Part shown: in pieces, positions 35,934 to 45,199 of the stretch
Layout of the letters: every line of letters begins with the position of its first letter
How positions within the stretch are numbered: the stretch's first letter is position 1
Position numbers and translations under genes: made by a program
Notes under the pieces: model-generated
The model's input: only the letters and a program-made list of their open reading frames with translations
Told to the model about the DNA's origin: nothing
Database searches by the model: none
NCBI RefSeq assembly: GCF_001591665.1
Contig: NZ_BCVI01000053.1
Span: forward strand, 31,269-95,268
From: Neobacillus soli NBRC 102451
GTDB lineage: Bacteria; Bacillota; Bacilli; Bacillales; Cytobacillaceae
Reading direction: 5' to 3'
Length of the DNA: 64,000 bases

Positions 35934-36573
35934 TAATTTTTTGTTTACTTTTATTAAGAATTCCCAAATATATATTATAAATGTAGTAAATAAGTTATTG
36001 TTTTATTTAAAAAAAGTGGCTGTAGAAGACAATGTTATCTGCAACGGACTTGTAGGAATATATGGACCGGGTACTTTAACAATTAAAGATAATACAATAA
36101 TAAATTCTGGAATTAGGTATAATCCTGTTGGGGATAGTAATAAAACCACTTTTTTTATGGGCAAAAATGCAAACATAAGTATAGGTAAAAATTGTGGTAT
36201 TAGTAACTCGTCATTAGTAGCATTTCAAAGTATTATTATTGAGGATAATGTTTTAATCGGTAATGGATGTAAAATTTACGATACGGATTTTCATTCATTG
36301 GATTATAGAAAGCGAAAAGATAAACCTGATACAATTTATGCTAAAAAAAGCCCAGTAGTGATAAAGGAAAGTGCCTTCATAGGAGCCTATAGTATTATCC
36401 TTAAAGGTGTAATAATCGGTGAAAAGTCAATAGTTGGTGCAGGATCAGTTGTTACAAGATCTATTCCTGATTATGAGATATGGGCAGGTAATCCAGCTAA
36501 GTTTATAAGAAAAATTGGAGACAAGAATAATGAAAAAAAAGAAAATATTATATGTGCATCACGGACAGAGTGA
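35923..36573 (+). CDS. Hexapeptide-repeat acyltransferase
   Basis: 216 residues. An N-terminal hydrophobic helix region precedes left-handed beta-helix turns (NISIGKNCGISNSSLVA, IIIEDNVLIGNGCKIYDTDFHSL with the catalytic His, VVIKESAFIGAYSIILKGVIIGEKSIVGAGSVV) and ends GNPAKFIRKIG. It probably adds a second acetyl group to the repeat unit. It overlaps both neighbours, so translation is coupled. Its last 44 nt overlap the start of the next gene. Confidence 0.83.
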   Translation: MKINNFLFTFIKNSQIYIINVVNKLLFYLKKVAVEDNVICNGLVGIYGPGTLTIKDNTIINSGIRYNPVGDSNKTTFFMGKNANISIGKNCGISNSSLVAFQSIIIEDNVLIGNGCKIYDTDFHSLDYRKRKDKPDTIYAKKSPVVIKESAFIGAYSIILKGVIIGEKSIVGAGSVVTRSIPDYEIWAGNPAKFIRKIGDKNNEKKENIICASRTE

Positions 36574-37699
36574 AGGTGGAGCACCTAGAAGTCTTGCATT
36601 CCTTATTCAAAAATTAGACAAGGAAAAGTATAAACCTATAGTTTTATGTATGTATGATGAAAATAACATTAAGTTGTTTGAATCAGTTGGAGCAAAAGTA
36701 ATATTAGATAAAAAAATGCGCCCATTTCATGGAAGCACAGTTTCAGGAATGGATCTTGATATCTTTGTTAGAAATATTATTGGTGCATATCCTACTTATT
36801 TTAAAATTAAACATTATATTAAAAAAATTAAACCGGATTTAATTCATTTGAATTCGTCTTCATTATTCATGGGTGCAAAGGCTGCTAAAAAAGTACTACC
36901 GTTTGTACCTGTGATTGTTCACATTAGAGAGCCTCTATTAAAAAATATATTTGGTGAAATATTAAGAAAAATGAACCAAAAATACGCAGATGCATATGTT
37001 GCAATAGATCAAAATGATTTAGATAGTATGAAACCAAATAATAAAAATTGTAAAGTTATATATAACTTTGTTGATTTCAATGTTTATAATCCAACAATAG
37101 CATCTAATATTTTGCGTAAAGAATTAAATATCAAGAACGATCAAATCATTTTTTTGTATTTAGCAAGAATTGCTAGAAGTAATGGAACATTTGAGCTTAT
37201 AGAGGAAGCTGTAAAAGTAACTAAAGACCATCCAAATTATTTTTTTGTTATTGTTGGTGATGATAGTAATGATAAGAGTACTTATACAGAACGAGTGCGA
37301 AAGCTAGCCAAACTATCAGAAAATATTAGGATTATACCTTTTAGAGATGATATTCCCAATGTAATATCATCGGCTGATGTAATGGTTTGTCCATTTATTG
37401 AACCTCATTTTTCAAGAGCGATAATAGAAGGCGCTTCTATGGGAATTCCTTCAATTGGTTCTAATATAGGGGGGGTAAATGAATTAATTAAGCCTGGAAT
37501 TACTGGGGAATTATTTGATTATACAAATTTTGCTGACTTTACTAATAAATGTTTAAATTTAGGCGAAGATTTAGAATTAAGACAATATATGGGGAAAAAT
37601 GCGTATGATTTTGCAAAAGAAAAGTTTGATTCGGTTAAAAATGCAGAAGAGACATTTAGTTTATATGAAGAATTGCTGAGAAATAAAAATGAAAACTGA
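36530..37699 (+). CDS. Family 4 glycosyltransferase
   Basis: About 389 residues from ATG 36530 (MKKKKILYVHHGQSEGGAPRSL), preferred over TTG 36515 because GGAG lies 9 nt upstream of the ATG. GT-B fold with the family 4 end: FLYLARIARSNGTFELIEEA, IPFRDDIPNVISSADVMVCPF, then HFSRAIIEGASMGIPSIGSNIGGVNELI (EX7E motif). Sugar specificity unknown. It overlaps the flippase gene by 11 nt. Confidence 0.87.
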   Translation: MKKKKILYVHHGQSEGGAPRSLAFLIQKLDKEKYKPIVLCMYDENNIKLFESVGAKVILDKKMRPFHGSTVSGMDLDIFVRNIIGAYPTYFKIKHYIKKIKPDLIHLNSSSLFMGAKAAKKVLPFVPVIVHIREPLLKNIFGEILRKMNQKYADAYVAIDQNDLDSMKPNNKNCKVIYNFVDFNVYNPTIASNILRKELNIKNDQIIFLYLARIARSNGTFELIEEAVKVTKDHPNYFFVIVGDDSNDKSTYTERVRKLAKLSENIRIIPFRDDIPNVISSADVMVCPFIEPHFSRAIIEGASMGIPSIGSNIGGVNELIKPGITGELFDYTNFADFTNKCLNLGEDLELRQYMGKNAYDFAKEKFDSVKNAEETFSLYEELLRNKNEN

Positions 37700-39146
37700 A
37701 AATATTAAGTTGAATTACTTGTATAATGTGTTAAATCAGTTACTAATTGTTGCATTACCAATTATTACGACCCCGTATATATCAAGAACATTGGGCGTTG
37801 AAGGAGTCGGCGTTGCTTCATATATTGGTTCAATAGCTAATTATTTTATTTTATTTGCTATGCTTGGATTGAATAATTACGGTAATAGAACAATAGCAAT
37901 GGTTAGGGATAATCAAGAAAAGTTAAATCGAACTTTTTCTAGTATTTACTGTATTCAACTTTTTTCAGCATTATTCATTATTATATTGTACATCATATAT
38001 GTTAATTTCCTTTCAAATGGGAATAAGTATTTAAGTTTAATAATGATTATAAATGTTGTTTCAGCATTATTTGATATAAATTGGTTTTTCTTTGGCATTG
38101 AGAAATTTAAATTGACTGTCACAAGAACTGCTTTTATAAAAGTAATATTTGTAATTTTTATTTTTTGTTTAGTTAAGGATGCTAATGATTTATGGATATA
38201 TTTATTGCTATTATCTTCTGGAAACCTAGTTAGTCAAGTTGCTTTATGGGTATTTTTACGTAAATATGTAAAATTAGTATTTCCTAAATGGTATGAAGTA
38301 AAGAAACATATAGCCCCTAATTTAATATTGTTTATTCCAGTTATTGCTATAAGCCTATATACTGTAATGGATAAAATAATGTTAGGAGCAATTGCTGATA
38401 GTATTGCTGAAAATGGTTATTTTGAAAGTGCAGTGAAAATTATTGGTATACCACTAGGGGTAATTACGGCATTAGGGACTGTAATGTTACCGAAAATATC
38501 CAATTTACTTGTACAAAAAAAAGATGATCAAGTATCAAAATACTTAAGAAAATCTATGAAGTTTGTTATGTTTTTGGCATGGGCTTTGGCATTTGGTATT
38601 TCTGGAATAGCAAAAGAATTTGTACCTTGGTTTTTTGGTAAGGAATTTATAAAGAGTATATTAATTATTCAAATTTTATCTTTTACTGTCGTGTTTATTT
38701 CATGGGCTAATGTTATTAGAACACAGTACTTAATACCTTATAAAAAAGATAATGTATATATTGTTTCAGTAATATTGGGGGCAATTGTAAACTTGATATC
38801 TAATTTTATATTAATTCAAAAAATAGGAGCAGTTGGTGCTGCTATTAGTACAGTTTTAGCAGAGGCAACGGTGTGTATTTATCAAACATATGCTGTAAAA
38901 AATCAAATTAATATTAAGAGTCTTATCAAAGATTCATTTGTTTTCCAAATAATTGGATTCATGATGTATATACTATTAAGGGTAATTGGTAACACGTTTC
39001 AAGGAGGACCATTATCTGTTGCAATTGAAATTATAATAGGAGCTATGTTTTATTTAATTTGTTTGTTAATAATCATGGTACTTAAAAAAGACGAAGATAT
39101 ATTGGTTTTAATTAACTATTTTAAAGGTAAATTGAAAAATTATTAA
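37689..39146 (+). CDS. Wzx-type polysaccharide flippase
   Basis: 485 residues with about 14 transmembrane helices. The start LNYLYNVLNQLLIVALPIITTPYISRTLGVEGVG is the hallmark of the RfbX/Wzx (MATE/MOP superfamily) family. It should flip the undecaprenyl-linked repeat unit across the membrane for the Wzy polymerase. Last gene of the AT-rich core; a 550-bp gap with a terminator follows. Confidence 0.92.
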   Translation: MKTENIKLNYLYNVLNQLLIVALPIITTPYISRTLGVEGVGVASYIGSIANYFILFAMLGLNNYGNRTIAMVRDNQEKLNRTFSSIYCIQLFSALFIIILYIIYVNFLSNGNKYLSLIMIINVVSALFDINWFFFGIEKFKLTVTRTAFIKVIFVIFIFCLVKDANDLWIYLLLLSSGNLVSQVALWVFLRKYVKLVFPKWYEVKKHIAPNLILFIPVIAISLYTVMDKIMLGAIADSIAENGYFESAVKIIGIPLGVITALGTVMLPKISNLLVQKKDDQVSKYLRKSMKFVMFLAWALAFGISGIAKEFVPWFFGKEFIKSILIIQILSFTVVFISWANVIRTQYLIPYKKDNVYIVSVILGAIVNLISNFILIQKIGAVGAAISTVLAEATVCIYQTYAVKNQINIKSLIKDSFVFQIIGFMMYILLRVIGNTFQGGPLSVAIEIIIGAMFYLICLLIIMVLKKDEDILVLINYFKGKLKNY

Positions 39147-39699
39147 TATAAATTAATAAACTTCATTCTAGGATGGAAGTTAGGAGAAGTTGTGATACCA
39201 TTATTACCTGTACTTTTATATTTTCCATACTAAAATGAATATATGTTAAAGAATGGAAACTGTATCATATAGAATAATGTTAAATAATTTGTTACTATTA
39301 ATGTTGGCTAAAATAATTTTAGTGAAAAAATAGGTTAAAAGGGATTCTCTATATTGAATTTAAAGAGAAGTTTTATTTTAGATGATATCCACTTGTATAA
39401 TTTCAAAGTAATCAGGTCAATTGTGGCCTGTTTTTTTTTGGAAGGTATATATCAATACATGTAACGCTTTCTGATGGATTAATATTCTTTTGTTGTATTT
39501 ATTAAATCTTAACAGGTCCATAAAGTTTTAATAATTAGAAATCGATAGGTAATAAAACAGCGTTTATGAGGACTGATAAAAACAGTTAATCTTGCTGAGT
39601 TCTATATTCTCGCTACTTCTAGATACTACTTATTCATATTAATTAATGTTTTTGAATTTAGTTATAGAATAGATCTAAAATTACTTAGGGGGAATAAAC
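39147..39699 (+). other. Intergenic gap with terminator, ahead of ugd
   Basis: An AT-rich 553-bp gap with no credible ORF. A rho-independent terminator lies at about 39415-39440 (CAGGTC ... GGCCTG then TTTTTTTTT). Its sequence is nearly the same as the one after ugd at 41122. The remaining sequence probably holds a separate promoter for ugd, but no convincing -35/-10 pair was identified. Confidence 0.7.
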
Positions 39700-41019
39700 T
39701 TGAAAATTGCGGTGGCAGGAACAGGATATGTTGGCTTAGTAACAGGGGTATGTCTTGCTGAACATGGACATTCCATTTCTTGTGTAGATATAGATGATAA
39801 AAAAATAGCATTAATGAAGGCAGGTATATCCCCTATTTATGAACCTGGCCTTGAAGAATTGTTAGTAAAAAATTTAGATCGATTGAATTTTACAACTGAT
39901 TATAAAGCAGCCTATAAAGATGCAGATGTTATTTTCATAGGTGTTGGAACTCCAGAAAAACAGGATGGTTCGGCTAATTTAAGCTATGTATATGGAGTAG
40001 CTGAACAAATTGCTGAAAGTATTGAGAAAGACTGTGTAGTAGTTGTTAAATCAACCGTACCAATAGGTACAAATGATAAAATTGAAGAAATGATTATATC
40101 TAGATTGGTACATGATGTTAATGTATATGTAGCTTCTAATCCGGAGTTTTTGGCACAAGGTACTGCTGTAGGAGATACTCTTCATGCTTCAAGAATTGTC
40201 ATAGGTGTCGAAGAACAATTTGCAGGTGAAGTTTTAAAAGAGGTCTACAAGGATTTTAATGCACCAATTGTTGTTACAAATAGGAAAAGTGCCGAGATGA
40301 TCAAGTATGCATCCAATGATTTTCTCGCACTAAAAATCTCATTTATTAATGAGATAGCAAACCTTTGTGAAATTATTGGAGCAGATATAGAAGATGTCAC
40401 TCTCGGTATGGGTTTTGATAAGCGGATAGGGGATCGTTTCCTAAATGCAGGAATTGGTTATGGTGGCTCTTGTTTTCCTAAGGATACTAAAGCATTGCAC
40501 TGGCTTGCAAATTTCCATGATAACGAGTTAAAAACGGTTAAGGCAGCTATTGATGTAAACGAAAATCAAAAGCTAAAATTAATAAAAAAGTCTCGTAAGT
40601 ATTTTGATAGTTTCAATGGTTTGAATGTAGCTGTCCTAGGGTTAACCTTTAAGCCTGGAACAGATGATTTAAGAGAAGCACCGACTCTAGTAAATATCCC
40701 GATTATGCTTGAGGATGGAGCGAATGTTAAAGCGTGGGATCCTGTGGGAGTAGAGAATTTCAAGAAAAGATACCCTGATGAAATTACTTACTGCAACACC
40801 ATTGAAGATACAATCACGGATGCGGATGTATGCTTTATCTTTACTGAATGGGACGAGGTTAAAGACTTTGATCTATCAAAATATAGTAAGTTAATGAAAA
40901 CTCCAATCGTCCTTGACGGTAGAAACTGCTATGATTTGACAAGTGTTAAAAACGCAAATATTACTTATGATTCAATTGGTAGAGAAACCATTTATAATTT
41001 GGAGGTCTCTCTGGTATAA
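39700..41019 (+). CDS. ugd: UDP-glucose 6-dehydrogenase
   Basis: 439 residues. NAD-binding KIAVAGTGYVGLVTGVCLAEHGH, GVGTPEKQDGSANLS, STVPIGT, SNPEFLAQGTAV and the catalytic Cys in GIGYGGSCFPKDTKAL; then VLGLTFKPGTDDLREAP. It oxidises UDP-glucose to UDP-glucuronate, which suggests a glucuronate in the polymer. TTG start with AGGGGG upstream. It is transcribed apart from the main cluster, between two terminators, but complements GtaB at 26036. Confidence 0.94.
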   Translation: MKIAVAGTGYVGLVTGVCLAEHGHSISCVDIDDKKIALMKAGISPIYEPGLEELLVKNLDRLNFTTDYKAAYKDADVIFIGVGTPEKQDGSANLSYVYGVAEQIAESIEKDCVVVVKSTVPIGTNDKIEEMIISRLVHDVNVYVASNPEFLAQGTAVGDTLHASRIVIGVEEQFAGEVLKEVYKDFNAPIVVTNRKSAEMIKYASNDFLALKISFINEIANLCEIIGADIEDVTLGMGFDKRIGDRFLNAGIGYGGSCFPKDTKALHWLANFHDNELKTVKAAIDVNENQKLKLIKKSRKYFDSFNGLNVAVLGLTFKPGTDDLREAPTLVNIPIMLEDGANVKAWDPVGVENFKKRYPDEITYCNTIEDTITDADVCFIFTEWDEVKDFDLSKYSKLMKTPIVLDGRNCYDLTSVKNANITYDSIGRETIYNLEVSLV

Positions 41020-41119
41020 TAGTTAGCTCGAAAGAATCTATTGCTAGGCAATTCTCAATTAATATGATGTAAAGCGATATTAGTCTGCAAGGAGCCGCAC
41101 CAACACTTTACTTACAATC

Positions 41120-41150
41120 AAATCAGGTCAAGAGGCCTGATTTTTTTATG
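41120..41150 (+). terminator. Terminator after ugd
   Basis: AATCAGGTC / GGCCTGATT with an AAGA loop and TTTTTT. Almost a copy of the 39415 terminator. Confidence 0.85.
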
Positions 41151-41160
41151 GAGGGATATT

Positions 41161-42549
41161 ATGAAGCTTGTATTACTTTCCGGTGGATCTGGTAAGCGCC
41201 TATGGCCTTTATCCAATGATACAAGATCAAAACAGTTTTTAAAAGTTTTAGAAGGTAAGAGTGAAGAAAAGCAATCTATGGTTCAACGGGTATGGGGGCA
41301 ACTTGAAACAGTAGCTCTTTCTGATTCCTCTGTTATTGCTACTTCTAAAATGCAAAGAGATATGATTCATAGTCAGATTGGAATGGATGTCCCGCTTATT
41401 ATTGAGCCTGAACGACGCGATACCTTCCCGGCGATTGCATTAGCGGCGTCCTATTTGTATTCCATTCAAAATGTATCTGAGGATGAAGTGGTGGTTGTAT
41501 TACCTGTTGATCCTTATGTAGAAGACAGCTTTTTTGAGAAGGTAAAAGAATTAGAGAATGTTTTGCTTGATTCTGAAGCTAATTTGGCTTTAGTCGGTGT
41601 ACGGCCTACTTATCCTTCATCTAAATATGGCTACATTGTTCCTAAGAATGAAATGGACGGAGATTCTTATTTTACAGTGAATCATTTTACTGAAAAGCCA
41701 AGTGAAGAAAAGGCACAAACTCTTATCGAAATGAATGCTTTATGGAACTGTGGGGTATTTGCTTTTAAACTAAAATATATCATTGATATATTAATAGAAA
41801 AAGGATTACCACTTCATTATGATAAACTATCACTTCAGTATAAGGATCTTCCCAAAATTAGCTTTGATTATGAAGTAGTTGAGAAGGCAAGTCATATTGT
41901 GGCTCTTCCTTATGATGGCTATTGGAAGGACCTTGGGACCTGGAATACCTTAACGGAAGAAATGGCTACATCGCAGATAGGTAAAGGTGTATTAAGTGAG
42001 GATTCGGTAAATACTCATTTAATCAATGAGCTTGATATTCCCGTTACGGTTCTTGGCTTAAAAGATATCGTGGTGGCTGCAAGTCCAGATGGGATCTTAG
42101 TGGCCGATAAAGCCTCAAGTCCAAAAATAAAAGAGCTAATTAGTGGATTTGAACAGCCGCCAATGTATGAAGAGCGGATCTGGGGGTGGTCTCGTGTCCT
42201 TGATTATGCGAAATACGATGATGGAAACGAAATGGTTACGAAACGAATTTGTATCCATGCAGGAAAGAATTCAAGCTACCATTACCACAACCTACGCGAT
42301 GAAGTTTGGACCATTGTTCGAGGCGAAGGTGAATTGGCATTGGATGATTATTTAACACGAGTGAAAGCCGGGGATATTGTCCATCTTCCTGCAGGAAAGA
42401 AGCATGGAATTAAAGCATTCTCTGAACTTGAATTTGTTGAAGTTCAAACGGGTATCGGCATAAGTGACGAAGACTTTACACGGTTGTACTTTGAATGGAA
42501 TGATGTGATTAATCATTTCAATAAGTCAAAAGCGAAAGTTATTCTATAA
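41161..42549 (+). CDS. manC: Mannose-1-phosphate guanylyltransferase (with cupin domain)
   Basis: 462 residues. The nucleotidyltransferase part has LLSGGSGKRLWPLSNDTRSKQF, VLPVDPYVED, HFTEKPSEEKA and LWNCGVFAFK. The C-terminal type II mannose-6-phosphate-isomerase-like cupin has SYHYHNLRDEVWTIVRGEGEL and DIVHLPAGKKHGI. It makes GDP-mannose, the precursor of GDP-fucose for Gmd/Fcl. Good GGAGGG before the ATG. A full ManA is encoded separately at 54019, while the expected phosphomannomutase next door is destroyed (43716). Confidence 0.93.
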   Translation: MKLVLLSGGSGKRLWPLSNDTRSKQFLKVLEGKSEEKQSMVQRVWGQLETVALSDSSVIATSKMQRDMIHSQIGMDVPLIIEPERRDTFPAIALAASYLYSIQNVSEDEVVVVLPVDPYVEDSFFEKVKELENVLLDSEANLALVGVRPTYPSSKYGYIVPKNEMDGDSYFTVNHFTEKPSEEKAQTLIEMNALWNCGVFAFKLKYIIDILIEKGLPLHYDKLSLQYKDLPKISFDYEVVEKASHIVALPYDGYWKDLGTWNTLTEEMATSQIGKGVLSEDSVNTHLINELDIPVTVLGLKDIVVAASPDGILVADKASSPKIKELISGFEQPPMYEERIWGWSRVLDYAKYDDGNEMVTKRICIHAGKNSSYHYHNLRDEVWTIVRGEGELALDDYLTRVKAGDIVHLPAGKKHGIKAFSELEFVEVQTGIGISDEDFTRLYFEWNDVINHFNKSKAKVIL

Positions 42550-42609
42550 GATTACAGGGATGGGACATAGGTTCTTTCCCTTCTTTTTTGTTATTCGAGG
42601 TGAAGTGAA

Positions 42610-43701
42610 ATGAAAACGGTTGCTTATTATATTTCAGATTATGGGTATGGGCATGCATCACGAAGTATTGCAGTTATTAGGCAACTTCTTAAAGAACCTA
42701 AAGTGAAAATCATTGTTTGCCACTCTTTTGCCCTTCCATTTATTAAGGCATCTCTAAATGGTGAAAAAGTAAGCTATAGAAATATCAAGACGGATATCGG
42801 CTACTTTCTGGAAAAGGAGTCAATCTATCCTGATAAGGTAGGGTTACTCAAGGAATATAAAAGCTTCGTTGCTGATTGGCAACATTATATCCAAAAAGAA
42901 CGAGGGTTTTTAAGTGACAATAATGTTGATTTAGTGGTATCGGATATTTCACCATTGCCCTTTGAAGCTGCTGAAAGTTTAGGAATTCCTTCTGTTGGAA
43001 TTTCTAATTTTACTTGGTATACGGCTTATCAAGGCTCAATTGATGATATTGAATTGAAGACATTTAAGAAAGCCTATCAGAAAATGACATACTTTTATTC
43101 CTTAGCGGGAAGCCAGGAACAGTGGAATCTTTATTTAAATGAATACGGATTTTTTTCTAGGGAAGTAGATGGAAAAGAAGTTCAGAGAATTAGACATTTA
43201 GTTGACCCAGAAGGTAATAAGAAGATTATTTTTCTAGGGCTTGGAATGAAAATTGATGTAGGTTCACTAGAACAACTGCCTATTTGGGATAGCCCTGACT
43301 GTGTCTTCCTAGTATCTTCAAATCTTAAAGTGAATCAGCCAAACGTCTTTCAGATACCTAGTGATTATTTGGAATCGCAAAACTATATTGCCGCATCAGA
43401 CTTACTGATTTCAAAGGCGGGCTGGGGGATGATTGGTGAGGCAGTTTGTGCCAACGTTCCTTTGTTAATTCTAAACAGACCTTCGATGAAAGAAGATCAA
43501 AATACAATCAATTACCTAAAACGACATCATTTGTGCAAAACGATTGAATGGGATCATTTCGAAACCTACCAAGTTAATAAAGAAATGATTTCTAATTTGA
43601 GGAAATTAATGATAGAGAATGATTCTTACCACAATAATCAAGCCGGGGAAATTGCAGCAGGTATAATGGGAATAATAAAACAATCTGAATCCAGCATCTA
43701 A
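42610..43701 (+). CDS. MurG/GT28-like glycosyltransferase
   Basis: 363 residues. It starts TVAYYISDYGYGHASRSIAVIRQL, the glycine/His-rich first loop of GT1/GT28-type enzymes and of L-arabinokinase N-terminal domains. The middle has VSDISPLPFEAAESLGIPSVGISNFTW. The C-terminal nucleotide site is ASDLLISKAGWGMIGEAVCANVPLLIL followed by RPSMKEDQ. It probably adds a sugar in the cytoplasm, but the role in this locus is inferred. Overlaps no gene; a decayed phosphohexomutase follows 14 nt later. Confidence 0.75.
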   Translation: MKTVAYYISDYGYGHASRSIAVIRQLLKEPKVKIIVCHSFALPFIKASLNGEKVSYRNIKTDIGYFLEKESIYPDKVGLLKEYKSFVADWQHYIQKERGFLSDNNVDLVVSDISPLPFEAAESLGIPSVGISNFTWYTAYQGSIDDIELKTFKKAYQKMTYFYSLAGSQEQWNLYLNEYGFFSREVDGKEVQRIRHLVDPEGNKKIIFLGLGMKIDVGSLEQLPIWDSPDCVFLVSSNLKVNQPNVFQIPSDYLESQNYIAASDLLISKAGWGMIGEAVCANVPLLILNRPSMKEDQNTINYLKRHHLCKTIEWDHFETYQVNKEMISNLRKLMIENDSYHNNQAGEIAAGIMGIIKQSESSI

Positions 43702-43715
43702 GAGAGAGGAGAGCT

Positions 43716-43935
43716 TTGACTTGGTTAGACAATGCAGAAAGGTGGTTTTCATTTAATAAACTAGATGAAGATTTAAAAGATAATTCACTTGAATTTGAAG
43801 GCATTAAGAATTTGCTAGAAGACAGTTTTTATAAACATTAAGAATTTGGTACCAGCGGAATGCGAGAGAGCAGGGCCCGGTATTAATCGCCTAAATGCGT
43901 ACACGTCCAACTATGTAGAAAGGAGGTTTTTCATC
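43716..43935 (+). pseudogene. Remnant of a phosphoglucomutase/phosphomannomutase (PgcA/ManB-like)
   Basis: A TTG with GAGAGGAG upstream starts MTWLDNAERWFSFNKLDEDL, the typical beginning of Bacillus PgcA-type alpha-phosphohexomutases. After ...LLEDSFYKH the frame hits TAA, where the family reads KDLEFGT. Past the stop the same frame gives EFGTSGMRE. A +1 shift then gives AGPGINRLNAYT, exactly the next conserved block (GxGxNRxNxYT). The rest of the gene is missing. It carries a stop mutation, a frameshift and a 3' deletion. Hexose-phosphate mutation for this locus must come from a gene elsewhere. Confidence 0.8.
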
Positions 43936-44073
43936 TGCGAAATGCTTATCCTATTCTAGACAATTTTTTTCATGATTGGCAGGAAAGATGTTAATGTTAA
44001 TCCAATAGAATTTTGGTGAAAGTGGATATAAATTAGGGATTTAAAAATCTTTTATAAGGAGTTGTAAGTATAG

Positions 44074-45135
44074 ATGGAAATTTTAATAAATAATTTTAAC
44101 TTTCAAGTAGAATCGAATATAGAAAATGAAAGAAAGAATGTAACTGTCATTCCTTTTCCCGATTCCATTGAAAGATTTGAAAATGCAAGTAGGGTTTTAG
44201 GATTTGAAAGTTTAAATCTACTATGGAGCAAACATTATTTTGGAATAAACCATCGTAATCACATGTTCAGGGTTTTATATGATACGTTTGAGGATCATTT
44301 TTCTATAGAAGAAAAAACAATTGACCACTATTTAACATTGCAAGTATTATACTGTGATATGATTATTCGATTAGGTACCATTCTTGAAGATTTTGCAGGT
44401 ATTTGTTTTGCATGCAAAGAACATACAATTAACGAAAAAGACATTGCAGAGGTTTTTTTAGCTTATTCAGACCCTATGGGATTTTATAATTCTATCACTT
44501 CTAGACGGGGTAGAAGGCAGATTAAACAAATATTTAGATTACCTGAATCTAAAGGAAATCTGAATAGGATTTTCAATAATTTAACAAATAATGAAATTGA
44601 GGTTCTTTGGAAGGGGATAGAGGCTTCCACTCAGTTAATAGTAAATACCATGGAGTCCATTTCTACTTCAATTGTTCGTAGAGAAGATGACTCTATGACT
44701 TATTATGACATGTACAATAAATTAAAACATGGATTTGCACCTGTATATCCTTTTGCGATGCCTGTACCTTTTCCTATAAATGCACCAGTAGAAATACCAG
44801 AGAGAGAATTAATTTTAAAATACATGATGGAAAATATAACAGTAATGCATGATAAACTACCAGGACAACGTAGTGCCGATGAACAACAAAAGTATGATAC
44901 CCTTAGACTTGCAACACCAGCATTTACATATGAAGAAGTTCATATGGAAACCGTAGGTAACATTTTAAGGGTTGTAAATGATATCGATTATTTGTATAAA
45001 TATCTAGTAAAAAGATATATTAGCTATGCTGAAGGAAGCAAGAAAATTTCATTACTAATGATCAATGGGTTGTTATCCGAAGATGAACAAGAAATAATCC
45101 TAAATATCATAGAAGATGATCAAAGATACCTTTAA
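44074..45135 (+). CDS. Orphan protein, possibly HEPN-like
   Basis: 353 residues, mostly helical, soluble, acidic. Not recognised. The segment MTYYDMYNKLKHGFAPVYPF (near residue 210) resembles the NKxKHG motif seen in helical HEPN-type and related domains, which include RNases and antiphage proteins; this is a weak hint only. AAGGAG lies 12 nt before the ATG. Alone between the polysaccharide locus and a long gene-poor, mobile-element-bearing stretch; a terminator follows at 45173. It could be an accessory or defence-related gene. Confidence 0.7.
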   Translation: MEILINNFNFQVESNIENERKNVTVIPFPDSIERFENASRVLGFESLNLLWSKHYFGINHRNHMFRVLYDTFEDHFSIEEKTIDHYLTLQVLYCDMIIRLGTILEDFAGICFACKEHTINEKDIAEVFLAYSDPMGFYNSITSRRGRRQIKQIFRLPESKGNLNRIFNNLTNNEIEVLWKGIEASTQLIVNTMESISTSIVRREDDSMTYYDMYNKLKHGFAPVYPFAMPVPFPINAPVEIPERELILKYMMENITVMHDKLPGQRSADEQQKYDTLRLATPAFTYEEVHMETVGNILRVVNDIDYLYKYLVKRYISYAEGSKKISLLMINGLLSEDEQEIILNIIEDDQRYL

Positions 45136-45172
45136 TGTGCCGCAGGGGACAATGGTGTAAGTGTGGAAGTTT

Positions 45173-45199
45173 GGCAGAGAATCTCCCTGCCTTTTTTGT
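45173..45199 (+). terminator. Terminator after the orphan gene
   Basis: GGCAG / CTGCC stem with AGAATCTCC between, then TTTTTT. Confidence 0.75.
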
